The notes under the pieces: model-generated
The model's database searches: none
What the model was told of the DNA's origin: nothing
What the model saw: the letters and a program-made list of their open reading frames with translations, nothing else
Assembly: GCA_937967645.1 (NCBI GenBank)
Contig: CALBTT010000213.1
Coordinates: forward strand, 1-64,000
Length of the DNA: 64,000 nucleotides
Source: an uncultured Zoogloea sp.
GTDB lineage: Bacteria > Pseudomonadota > Gammaproteobacteria > Burkholderiales > Rhodocyclaceae
Direction: 5' to 3'
Made by a program: the position numbers and the translations under genes
Shown here: piece by piece, positions 9,851 to 18,108 of the stretch
How the letters are laid out: every line of letters begins with the position of its first letter
Position numbering within the stretch: the first letter of the stretch is position 1

Positions 9851-12070
9851 TCAGGCGGTCGCGGCGAGCGAGCCTTGCCTGGAACGTGACAGACCGGTCT
9901 CCCTGGCGGTGACATGCCGCACCAGGCCAGGGACATCGAGAATCAGTGCAACCTCGCCACTACCCAGAATGGTGGATCCGCCGATGCAGCGGATATGGCT
10001 GAACACCTTGCCAAGGGGTTTGATGACGGTCTGGAACTCACCGAACAGCTGGTCCACCACCAGCCCTGCCCGCTCTCCGGCGTACTGCACGACCACCACG
10101 TTCTCGCGGCGGGGCCGCTCGCCCGGGATCTCGAAGAGATCACGCAGGCGGATGAAGGGCAGCACCTCGCCCCGCAGATTCAGATAACTGGCCCCCGGGG
10201 CAAGCTGGCTGGCAAGCGGGAGCTCGATGCACTCCACCACCTGTTCCAGGGGCACCACGTAGGACGACGGTCCGGCACCGATCAGGAATCCGTCGATGAT
10301 CGCCAGGGTCAGCGGCAGTCGGATGCGCACGGTGGTCCCCTGCCCCTCCCGGCTTTCCAGATCCACGGTCCCTCTCAGCGCCTGGATGTTGCGCTTGACC
10401 ACGTCCATACCGACGCCGCGCCCGGACAGGTTGCTGACCTGCTCCGCCGTGGAGAAGCCGGGTTCGAAGACGAGGTTGAAGATCTCCTTGTCCGACAGGT
10501 TCTGCCCTTCGGCCACCAGCCCCCGCTCCGTCGCCTTGGCGAGAATGCGCTCCTTCTTCAGGCCGCCTCCGTCATCACTGACTTCGATCACGATGCTGCC
10601 CGACTCGTGGAAGGCGTTGAGCGTCAGGTTTCCTTGCGCGGGCTTGCCCCGCGCCACCCGATCTGCAGCCGACTCGATGCCGTGATCGAGTGCGTTCCGG
10701 ACGATGTGGGTGAGCGGGTCGCCGATCTTCTCGACAATCGTCTTGTCCAGTTCGGTGTCCCCCCCGCGGATCTCCAGCTGGATGTCCTTGCCCAGTTCAG
10801 TGGCCACATCCCGTACCACACGCCGGAAGCGGTTGAAGGTGGCGCCGATCTGCACCATGCGTAAGGTCAGCGCGGAATCCCTGACGTCCTCGACCAGGCG
10901 GGACAGCACGCCAGTCGCCTCCACCAGGGCGGGGACCTTGAAGCGACGCGCGGCCAGCTGGGCGCCGGCACCGGCGATGATGAGTTCACCGACGAGATTG
11001 ATCAGCTGATCCAGCTTGGCCGCATCGACCCGGATCAGGCTGACCTCGGCCCCCTTGGCCTGACGGGCTTGCTGCTGCCGTTCCAGTGCGGCATCGATCA
11101 CCGGCTGCTCGACCAGTTGCTGATCCACCAGGACCTCACCCAGCCGCGGCGGCGGGAACTCGCCCACCTCCGCCTCCGCCAGCCATTCCTGGGTCACCAG
11201 CGCCTGCGCCAGCTCGGCCTGGGTCAGGGAGCCGCAGCGCAGCAGCATCTGTCCGAGCAGGAGATTGTCCTCGGGCATGTCGGCAAACAACGCGCGGTAG
11301 TCGGCGATCGGGCCATAAGGCGGAATCAGCCGCACCGTGCAATCGTCCCGCACAAAGGCAAAGGCATCCTCGATGGTCTGCGCGTCGGCCTTGCTGGCAA
11401 AACTCAGCTCGAAGCCCATGTAGCAGGTCTCGGGGTCGAGCTGCGTGAGACGCGGAATCGCCGCCAGCACCATTTCCAGGCTCACGATCTGACCGAAGGT
11501 GCCCAGGTAGCGCAGGATGGACAGTGGGTCCAGGCCGAAGCGCAGCAGATCAGGGCCACCCCGCAGGGAGATGTGCCACAGGCCGCTCGTCACACAGCCC
11601 GGGACCCGGGCGGCGGGGGCCGCTTGTACCGGCACACCATCAGGCCAGTCGCCATCGATCGGGGGGGGCGTCCCGCCGTCCAGATGGTGGTTGAGCTGGC
11701 AGGCCAGTTCGTCGCTGCGGGCCTGCAATGCGCTGTTCACTTCCTGGCCCGACGCCACCCTTTCGACGAGGGCGCCCATCTGGTCACACACGTCCAGAAA
11801 GAGCCGTGCCAGGGCCCGGTCCATGGCAATCTGCTGTGCCCTCACCCTGTCGAGGACACTCTCGGCCGCGTGGGTGAAGGCCACGATCGCGTCCAGAGAG
11901 AAGAGTCCCGCAGAGCCCTTGATCGTATGTGCGGCCCTGAAGATCGCGTTGATGTTCTCGGTGTCGTCACCGCCCTGCCCGATCTCCAGCAGTGAGGCCT
12001 CCATCATCTGCAAGAGCTCGCGGCTCTCGACGATGAAAGTCTGTAGTGCATCGTCCATGTTCGTGCTCAT
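9851..12070 (-). CDS. cheA: CheA sensor histidine kinase with extra central module
   Basis: 739 aa. The P1 domain carries phospho-accepting His48 ([12 protein letters not shown]). A central region (about 165-250) resembles the P2-like domain of non-enteric CheAs. After it come two 24-residue motifs, [10 protein letters not shown]...Q (271-294) and [10 protein letters not shown]...Q (309-332), with the spacing of RLG-x2-L-x10-L-x3-L-x2-Q. That is the pattern of MshEN-type c-di-GMP-binding domains. P3 dimerisation, P4 ATPase ([11 protein letters not shown]) and P5 CheW-like domains follow in the normal order. AAGGAG sits eight bases before the ATG. The kinase is complete; the MshEN-like module is my inference. 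Confidence 0.95.
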   Translation of the reverse strand: MSTNMDDALQTFIVESRELLQMMEASLLEIGQGGDDTENINAIFRAAHTIKGSAGLFSLDAIVAFTHAAESVLDRVRAQQIAMDRALARLFLDVCDQMGALVERVASGQEVNSALQARSDELACQLNHHLDGGTPPPIDGDWPDGVPVQAAPAARVPGCVTSGLWHISLRGGPDLLRFGLDPLSILRYLGTFGQIVSLEMVLAAIPRLTQLDPETCYMGFELSFASKADAQTIEDAFAFVRDDCTVRLIPPYGPIADYRALFADMPEDNLLLGQMLLRCGSLTQAELAQALVTQEWLAEAEVGEFPPPRLGEVLVDQQLVEQPVIDAALERQQQARQAKGAEVSLIRVDAAKLDQLINLVGELIIAGAGAQLAARRFKVPALVEATGVLSRLVEDVRDSALTLRMVQIGATFNRFRRVVRDVATELGKDIQLEIRGGDTELDKTIVEKIGDPLTHIVRNALDHGIESAADRVARGKPAQGNLTLNAFHESGSIVIEVSDDGGGLKKERILAKATERGLVAEGQNLSDKEIFNLVFEPGFSTAEQVSNLSGRGVGMDVVKRNIQALRGTVDLESREGQGTTVRIRLPLTLAIIDGFLIGAGPSSYVVPLEQVVECIELPLASQLAPGASYLNLRGEVLPFIRLRDLFEIPGERPRRENVVVVQYAGERAGLVVDQLFGEFQTVIKPLGKVFSHIRCIGGSTILGSGEVALILDVPGLVRHVTARETGLSRSRQGSLAATA

Positions 12071-12087
12071 GTGCGTCGCTCCTTGGA

Positions 12088-12402
12088 TCAGGCCTGCGCG
12101 GGCAGCGCCTCCCGGAAGAAGTCAGTCAGGCGGCAGAATTCGAAGGCTTCGGTGATGCGCTCGGCGACGGCGACCAGGCGCAGGGCACGGCCCATCTCCC
12201 GAGCCTCGAGGGCCAGCGACACCAGCAGCTGGATTCCGGCGGCGTCCACTTCGCTGACCATTCCCAGGTCTAGCTCCACATCACCTGGCGCCTCCATCGC
12301 TGCCAGGAGGCGGTCACGCCAGTCCCGAGCGGTGAAGATCGTCATCTCCCCGGCGATTGCCACCCGGCTGATCGCAAGGCAAGGCTGTTCCGATTCGTTC
12401 AT
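12088..12402 (-). CDS. STAS-domain protein of the chemosensory operon
   Basis: About 104 aa, one STAS domain of the anti-sigma-antagonist type. The motif is DLGMVSEVDAAGIQLL; families regulated by phosphorylation carry Ser where this protein has the first Ala of DAAG, so classic SpoIIAA-style phospho-switching looks lost. The ATG at 12402 is preferred to 12408 because GGAGG then sits eight bases upstream. It lies between cheY and cheA and probably binds a partner in the signalling array; the partner is unknown. Confidence 0.85.
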   Translation of the reverse strand: MNESEQPCLAISRVAIAGEMTIFTARDWRDRLLAAMEAPGDVELDLGMVSEVDAAGIQLLVSLALEAREMGRALRLVAVAERITEAFEFCRLTDFFREALPAQA

Positions 12403-12429
12403 GTTCATACCCTCCAGGCCATCACAGGA

Positions 12430-12798
12430 TCAGGGGAGAATCAGCTTGGAAACCGCATTGAGCATCTGCGGTGGCTGGAAGGGCTTCACGACCCAGGCCT
12501 TGGCGCCCGCGGCCTGCCCCTCGCGCTTCTTGTCATCGCCGGACTCGGTGGTCAGCATGATCACCGGGGTGAACCGGTAGGCCGGCAGTTGCTTGAGGGC
12601 CTTCACGAAGCTGATGCCGTCCATGTTCGGCATGTTCACGTCGCTGATGATCAGGTGGACCTTCCGGCCGTCGAGCTTGGCCAGGGCATCCTTGCCGTCG
12701 CACCCTTCGAGCACCTCATAGCCGGCGCCCTTCAGCGCGATACCGACGACTTGCCGCAGGGAGGCGGAGTCATCGACGATCATGATCGTCTTTCCCAT
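12430..12798 (-). CDS. cheY: CheY-like response regulator
   Basis: 122 aa single receiver domain: acidic pair VDDS, phospho-acceptor Asp53 (ISDVNMPNMDG), the TTES threonine and the KPF lysine. There is no output domain, so it acts by protein binding, at the flagellar motor or another target. AAAGGA precedes the start. Its place beside cheA, and the lack of flagellar genes in the window, leave open whether it controls motility or another output. Confidence 0.92.
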   Translation of the reverse strand: MGKTIMIVDDSASLRQVVGIALKGAGYEVLEGCDGKDALAKLDGRKVHLIISDVNMPNMDGISFVKALKQLPAYRFTPVIMLTTESGDDKKREGQAAGAKAWVVKPFQPPQMLNAVSKLILP

Positions 12799-12809
12799 GT
12801 TTCTATCCT

Positions 12810-14012
12810 TTAAAAGAAGGTGATGCCCGAGGGTTCCTGGGCTGCACTGCCGCCGCCGTGCAGGGCGTGTTGCTCCGCCGTGGTGTAGGTCCTGCGCATT
12901 TCGTGTGTCCAGACGTCGCCGTCCAGCGCCTCCGGACGCCGCCCCGCGCGGAGATCCTCCTGCATGGCACGGAGGCGCTCTTCCAGGCGGGCCATGTCAC
13001 CGGTGACGTGCGCCAGCACCTGGCTGACCCGATCCTGGAACTGCAGGCCGACCAGTACATCGCCGATCTCGGTGCCCACGGCCTGCCCCTCCCTGGCCAT
13101 CGCAGCCGATGAATCCACCAGCGCCGCGGCGGCCCCCCGCAGGCGCTGGACCACCTGCGCGATCTGCTGGCTGGACGTGGTCACGAGAAGCTCATCGCTG
13201 CGCGCCGAGTCACGGGACACCTCGAGGGTCTCTCCGATCGTTCCCGTGACGGTCCGCACCGTCTCGGCGATCTTTCGGCCCATCTCCCCCGACGCGGTGG
13301 AGAGCTTCCGGACCTCGTCGGCGACAACCGCAAAGCCGCGCCCTGCCTCGCCGGCCCGGGCCGCCTCAATGGCGGCATTGAGCGCCAGCAGATTGGTCTG
13401 TTTGGCCAGGTCACCCACTTCGCCAGCCATCCGCTCGAGGGTGGCCGTCACTCCGCCCAGCTCAGCGACATGGGTCAGCAGCACCTCCTTGTGCTGAAGC
13501 GCCTGACGCAAGGCACCGACGATCTCGTCCAACTGGCTCTCGCTCGCATTGAGCAGGGCAACCAGGTCCTGCTCCCCTGCCCCGCGGGTGGCAAGGACCG
13601 AGGTTTCGACGCGGCGCGAGATATCGGCAAACCGGCAGGACAGGCCGGTGATCGCCTCCTCGGTCTGTCCCCGCACGACCTCGACCTCACCACGCCACAA
13701 CGGGAGGACTTTTCCACACAGACCGTCAAGCCCATCGATCCCGGACATCTCCTGGGCGTGGCGCAGGGCCTGCTCATCCAGGCGCCGGCACTGCCGCTCA
13801 AGTGCCTGTGCGTGGCGCCGCTCACTGGCCACACCGGCCAACCAAGCCACACCGCACTGAAGTGCGGCGCCCCCCAAGGACAGTGGCCCCAATCCTCCCA
13901 GAGCAAGCAGCAGAACCGCTCCAAGACCACCGATCGCCAGCCAGCCCCAGGGAACGCGCCTGTACGACACATCACCCTCCGCCACCAAGCTCATTGCATC
14001 TGAATAGCTCAT
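12810..14012 (-). CDS. Methyl-accepting protein without a sensor domain
   Basis: 400 aa. Two closely spaced hydrophobic segments (about 22-60) form a membrane hairpin with no room for a periplasmic ligand domain and no HAMP. A cytoplasmic coiled coil follows, with the conserved tip [26 protein letters not shown] read in pieces around 210-240. The C-terminal tail (SGITFF) has no DYVxF pentapeptide. It may sense membrane state or an internal partner such as the CheY and STAS proteins encoded next to it. Its ATG overlaps the stop of the regulator upstream by four bases. Confidence 0.86.
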   Translation of the reverse strand: MSYSDAMSLVAEGDVSYRRVPWGWLAIGGLGAVLLLALGGLGPLSLGGAALQCGVAWLAGVASERRHAQALERQCRRLDEQALRHAQEMSGIDGLDGLCGKVLPLWRGEVEVVRGQTEEAITGLSCRFADISRRVETSVLATRGAGEQDLVALLNASESQLDEIVGALRQALQHKEVLLTHVAELGGVTATLERMAGEVGDLAKQTNLLALNAAIEAARAGEAGRGFAVVADEVRKLSTASGEMGRKIAETVRTVTGTIGETLEVSRDSARSDELLVTTSSQQIAQVVQRLRGAAAALVDSSAAMAREGQAVGTEIGDVLVGLQFQDRVSQVLAHVTGDMARLEERLRAMQEDLRAGRRPEALDGDVWTHEMRRTYTTAEQHALHGGGSAAQEPSGITFF

Positions 14013-14632
14013 CGCCCCTCCTCCAACCCGCCCCTGAACGTGCTCCGTTTGCGCCAGTTGCGCAGAAATGCCCTTACCAATTCAGCCAGTTCGCCCCCAT
14101 CCACCGGGGTGCGCACGATCACCGCTTCATCTGGCAGGCGCGCCCGGATTCCACTGCGTCCGGCATCCGCATCCACCAGGACCACGACGAGCATCGCCCT
14201 GTCCCGGGCATGACCCAGCAGCGCCCGGACCATGCGGAATACGTCCAGGTCGCTCACCATCAGATGGGTGATCAACACTTCGGGACGACTCTCGCCAATC
14301 CGGATCAAGCCCTCATAACCGTCCTCGACGACCGACACCTTGCAATCGGGCAGCAGCGGCTGAACGCCATCCCTGAGCGCAGCACCTTCGTGGGAATCCT
14401 CATGAAGGATCATCACGTGGCAAGGCTGCGCGCCCCCCTGCCCTACCCGGAGTTGTTCGTCACGCAACCTGGCAACCGAGTCCAGCAGGATCCGTCGATG
14501 CCCGCCGGGGGTCTTCCAGGCCTGCAGCCGCCCTTCCTCCACCCACAACTGGGCAGTGCGGACACTGACGCCGAGCTGGCGGGCAGCCTCACGGGGGGAA
14601 CAGGTCGAAGTGGTAATGGGAGGCTTGTTCAT
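14009..14632 (-). CDS. HTH (MerR/excisionase-type) regulator with pseudo-receiver domain
   Basis: 207 aa, first gene of the chemosensory operon. The N terminus (10-50) is an excisionase/MerR-like helix-turn-helix: [19 protein letters not shown], then the [14 protein letters not shown] wing. The C-terminal half (about 70-195) looks like a receiver fold, but the phospho-acceptor position in [13 protein letters not shown] is His123 instead of Asp and the KP pair is replaced by RTP. It should therefore bind DNA without classical phosphorylation. It is the obvious candidate autoregulator of this operon; that is inference from position. Confidence 0.8.
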   Translation of the reverse strand: MNKPPITTSTCSPREAARQLGVSVRTAQLWVEEGRLQAWKTPGGHRRILLDSVARLRDEQLRVGQGGAQPCHVMILHEDSHEGAALRDGVQPLLPDCKVSVVEDGYEGLIRIGESRPEVLITHLMVSDLDVFRMVRALLGHARDRAMLVVVLVDADAGRSGIRARLPDEAVIVRTPVDGGELAELVRAFLRNWRKRSTFRGGLEEGR

Positions 14633-14941
14633 ATATTTGTCACTTTTTTTAATTTTAGCGTTTTTATTATAAATTGAAATGATTTTGTTATTTATTGTTT
14701 TTATGGCGTTTACCGGATTCCGTCAGAAAACTCCCTACTCGCGTCCAGGTGATGTTGCGCACGCACATCGGCCTTTCCCGAGTACAGGAAATATATATTT
14801 TTCTGTTTTTTCAATTGCTTGAAGGAATTCCGGAGAGGATTCCGGGGCGCACGCAGGCGGGGGGCGAACGGTGGAGGGAATTGGGTAGACAGAAACCTAA
14901 AAAGCCGTTTTTATCGTTTATGTTATTTTTATCGTTTTTTT
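14633..14941. promoter_or_regulatory. AT-rich intergenic region with candidate operon promoter
   Basis: About 300 bases far richer in A and T than the rest of the window, with long T runs at 14644-14650 and around 14910-14941. On the - strand a TATAAT (14671-14666) lies about 35 bases before the regulator start and is the best -10 box for the chemosensory operon; no convincing -35 was found. No open frame of note is present. The base composition could mean UP-element-like DNA, a silencer-bound regulatory region or a junction of acquired DNA. Confidence 0.5.
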
Positions 14942-14984
14942 GAAAAAAGTAGACACTCCCGGCCCGCACACCCCGGGGGCCGGG
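14942..14984 (-). terminator. Terminator of the STAND/TIR operon
   Basis: Perfect 8-bp GC stem (CCCGGCCC 14958-14965 with GGGCCGGG 14977-14984). On the - strand it is followed, a few bases on, by CTTTTTTC. It sits just past the stop of the WD40 gene and ends the operon. Confidence 0.65.
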
Positions 14985-14990
14985 CTACGG

Positions 14991-17900
14991 TCAGCGGGAT
15001 GGAGGCGTGCTGAGCAGGCTCCGTGCAAAGTCGATGAGCTCAGCGTCGGAGCGCGCCCAGACCTCGGCGTCAAATGTGGTGATGCGGTCGCCATTGCGGC
15101 GGAGAATCCGCTTGCCATCGCTGCTGAAGCGCGCATCCCGCACGCGGTCGGCTCCGCCCTCCAGGGTGCTCAGGGCCTGGCGCTGCCAGTCCCATACCCG
15201 GGCTGCGCCGTCCGCGCCCGTAGAGATGATGTAGGCCCCGTCCGGCGCCACATCCACACTCACCACGGGGCCGGTATGGGCAAGCAGGCCCTCCGGGTCC
15301 GCCTTGGGATTGCGCACATCGTAGAAACGCAGATGCCCGTCTGTTCCCCCAGCGGCCAGACGCCGCCCCTGGTGATCGAAGGCCAGGGCTGCAATTGGGC
15401 TCCCCGTGTCATCGAACTCGAAGGGCGCCTCCCCCTCCACCAGCGACACCACCCGCAGCCGCCCCGAGTGCATACCCAGCGCCAGCCAGTGCCCATCCGG
15501 ACTGAACACGGCGACACGCACACTCTCCCCCGCCTTGATCAGCTTGAGCGGCTGCGCATCGCCCTCGCCGCCGAGCAGCTGGCCGGTGGCGGTGCGGAAG
15601 CTGTGGCGTCGATCGGCACTCAGGACCAGCCCGTTGCCCTGGGGCGTGAGCAGGTCCGTGACGGGGATACGCCACAATCTGACGACGCCGTCGGCCCCCG
15701 CACTGAGCACCCGCATGCCATCCGGTGAGAACACCGCATTGCGCACCGCGGCGCTGTGGCCGCGGAACTCACGGGGCTGGAAGCTGAACGGCGCCTCCCA
15801 CAGCCGCAGAGTGTCATCCGTGCCGAAGGACAGGATGCGCCGGCCATCCGGGCTGAAGGACACGGCCAGCGCGGCCCCCGCGCGATTGCCCGGCAGCATC
15901 ACGGGTCCGTCCACCGGCTTCTCCTCCCCCGGCTGCAAGGTCCACAGATACACACCGCCATCGGAACTGGCCACGGCAAGCAGGCGCCCATCCGGCGCAT
16001 GGCGGGCGGCGGTGGCCAGGGCCGGCGGCAGATCGGCGCGCAAGGGCGGCGGCAGTTCGAGCGGCCTGCCCAGCAGGCGGCCCCAGGGCGTCCAGCGATA
16101 CACGCTGCCATCGGCCACCGCCACGGCGATCTCCTTGCCATCCGGCGAGAAGCTGGCTGACAGCACTTCATCAGGGTGAGTCAGGGTCGCCAGCAGGGTG
16201 CCGAGCCCCGCATCCCAGACCCGCGCCGTGTTGTCGTTATTACCAAAAGACAGCACCCGGTCGCCGCTCTCGTCGAAGCTGGCTGAGGCGACGTTGCCGA
16301 AGTGGCCCGACAGACGCGTCAGCTGGCAGGTAGAACCGGCCGGCGTGAGCAGCAGATCGGGGGTCATGCCATCCTCGGACTCCCTGATCGCCACGAGCCG
16401 CTTCCCGTCGCGGCTGATGTCCACATCGGTCCATGCCGGTCCGCCGGCATGACCGCAGCGGGTCAGGATGCGACCGGAGCGGTCCCAGACCAGCAGCACG
16501 CCATCGCGCCCGGCGGAGGCCAGGCGGCTGCCATCGGCGCTGGCGGCCATCGCCGTGAGGGCGCCGGAATGCGGCACGCGCGCCTGCAAGGCCAGTGAGC
16601 GGGCCTCGATCAGCCGCGCCTCACCGTCTTCCCCCGCGCTGAAGATCCACCGGCCATCGCGGCTGAAGCCCGCTGTCACCGCACCGCCGGGGTGCGGCGG
16701 CAAGGCCGGGCTCTGCAGGAAGGTGGCAACGGCCTGACGCAGGGTTGTGCGGACCGCGTGGTCGTCCGACCCACCGGCCAGGGCGAGGGCCTCCTCCAGC
16801 GCGCGGCGGGCGTCCACGTCGATCCGCTCAGTCACCTCCGCGGCCTGGCGGCGAGCCTCGGCTTCGCTCCGGTCCCGGTTCAGCATGGCGACGTTGAGGG
16901 CGGTTGCCAGCAGCACCAGGCAGGCCACGCCGCCACCGATGAGCCGATTGCGCCGCTTGAAGCAGGCCTCGGCCCACGGCCGCACGATCTCGATGAAGGC
17001 ATCGTGCTGCAGCTCATAGCTGACGCCGCCCGCGGCATCGCGGGTACGCACGATGCGGTGGTCCCGCAGGATGTCGAGGACCTTTTGAGTGCGCGGCTCG
17101 GAAGTCCCCGCCTGGGCCGCCAGGGCTTCCAGGGGATAGGCGATCTTGACCCCGCTGCGGGGTGCCAGGGCCTTGAGCACCTGGGCCGCATCGAGGCGCT
17201 GGAAGAGCCCGAAATCCCGGGTGACGGTCTGGAGATAGGCCGAGATGATGCCCTTCCGCCCCCCCAGGGCCCGGTAGTCGTCCATGCGCATGCCGCAGTG
17301 CCCGGCGGCCCTGCCCCGCTCCCAGAGACTGCGGCAGATGAGTTGCAGGAAAGGCAGCTCGATACCGCCACGGAAGAGGCGCCCGGTGGTCTTCTCGGGA
17401 TCGCCCGGCGCCAGATCGTCGAGGAGGCGGTCCACCAGTTCCTCGTCGCAGCTACCGCCATACTTGCGCGCCGGAAAGACGATGGCTTCCCGGGCCCGCT
17501 CCCGGTCGAGATGCTCCAGGTGATAGGTGGAGGCAAACAGGGCCAGCACATGGCCGCGCAGGCAGGCATCCACGCTGGCCAGGAACTCCTCGCGGAAGGA
17601 CAGCACCACACGCACGTCCAGCGTGGTGCGCAACAAGGCTCCCAGGGCCGCCGGCAGGAGTCCGAGGTTGGCCGCGTAACGCTGCAGGTACTCCTCGAAC
17701 TGGTCGAGCATGATGACCAGGGTGCTGTCGTCACGGGTCAGGGCCGCCTGGGCCGCTTCCACCAGCTGCCCCGGCCCGGTGGCCGCCGCATCGCCTTGGC
17801 TGATGAGGCTGGCGAGGGCGCAGCAGGGGTCGGCGGTGTTCCATTTGTCGAAATACACCACCTGCGCCTCCTCAGCCTTGAGGCTGGGGATCACCAGGGC

Positions 17901-18098
17901 CCGCAGCAGCGAGGTCTTGCCCACGCCCGAAGGGGCGTACAACAGGGTCAGCGGATGGGAGAACAGCTTGTTGATGAGGAGCTGGGCGTCCCGCTCGCGC
18001 CCGAAGAAGCGGTCCCGCTCGGCTTCTGTGTAGGGCTTGAGGCCGATGTAGGGCTCGTTCACATCAACGGGTAACTGGCTGAGCGGCGCGTCAGACAT
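14991..18098 (-). CDS. nSTAND ATPase with transmembrane helix and WD40 repeats
   Basis: 1035 aa, no defined name. The N-terminal STAND-type NTPase starts with a YIGLKPYTEAERDRFFGRE segment typical of nSTAND1. It has Walker A APSGVGKT (55-62) and Walker B LVIMLDQFEE (127-136), then helical/winged-helix segments to about 380. One transmembrane helix (about 386-406) follows, then a coiled segment. About ten WD40 blades run from 470 to 1020, marked by repeated FSPDG and DGxxRLW motifs. Such proteins detect a ligand through the repeats and oligomerise. It lacks its own effector domain and starts 10 bases after the TIR-caspase gene, so it is likely the sensor/ATPase partner of that protein. Confidence 0.88.
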   Translation of the reverse strand: MSDAPLSQLPVDVNEPYIGLKPYTEAERDRFFGRERDAQLLINKLFSHPLTLLYAPSGVGKTSLLRALVIPSLKAEEAQVVYFDKWNTADPCCALASLISQGDAAATGPGQLVEAAQAALTRDDSTLVIMLDQFEEYLQRYAANLGLLPAALGALLRTTLDVRVVLSFREEFLASVDACLRGHVLALFASTYHLEHLDRERAREAIVFPARKYGGSCDEELVDRLLDDLAPGDPEKTTGRLFRGGIELPFLQLICRSLWERGRAAGHCGMRMDDYRALGGRKGIISAYLQTVTRDFGLFQRLDAAQVLKALAPRSGVKIAYPLEALAAQAGTSEPRTQKVLDILRDHRIVRTRDAAGGVSYELQHDAFIEIVRPWAEACFKRRNRLIGGGVACLVLLATALNVAMLNRDRSEAEARRQAAEVTERIDVDARRALEEALALAGGSDDHAVRTTLRQAVATFLQSPALPPHPGGAVTAGFSRDGRWIFSAGEDGEARLIEARSLALQARVPHSGALTAMAASADGSRLASAGRDGVLLVWDRSGRILTRCGHAGGPAWTDVDISRDGKRLVAIRESEDGMTPDLLLTPAGSTCQLTRLSGHFGNVASASFDESGDRVLSFGNNDNTARVWDAGLGTLLATLTHPDEVLSASFSPDGKEIAVAVADGSVYRWTPWGRLLGRPLELPPPLRADLPPALATAARHAPDGRLLAVASSDGGVYLWTLQPGEEKPVDGPVMLPGNRAGAALAVSFSPDGRRILSFGTDDTLRLWEAPFSFQPREFRGHSAAVRNAVFSPDGMRVLSAGADGVVRLWRIPVTDLLTPQGNGLVLSADRRHSFRTATGQLLGGEGDAQPLKLIKAGESVRVAVFSPDGHWLALGMHSGRLRVVSLVEGEAPFEFDDTGSPIAALAFDHQGRRLAAGGTDGHLRFYDVRNPKADPEGLLAHTGPVVSVDVAPDGAYIISTGADGAARVWDWQRQALSTLEGGADRVRDARFSSDGKRILRRNGDRITTFDAEVWARSDAELIDFARSLLSTPPSR

Positions 18099-18108
18099 GG
18101 ATCACCCT

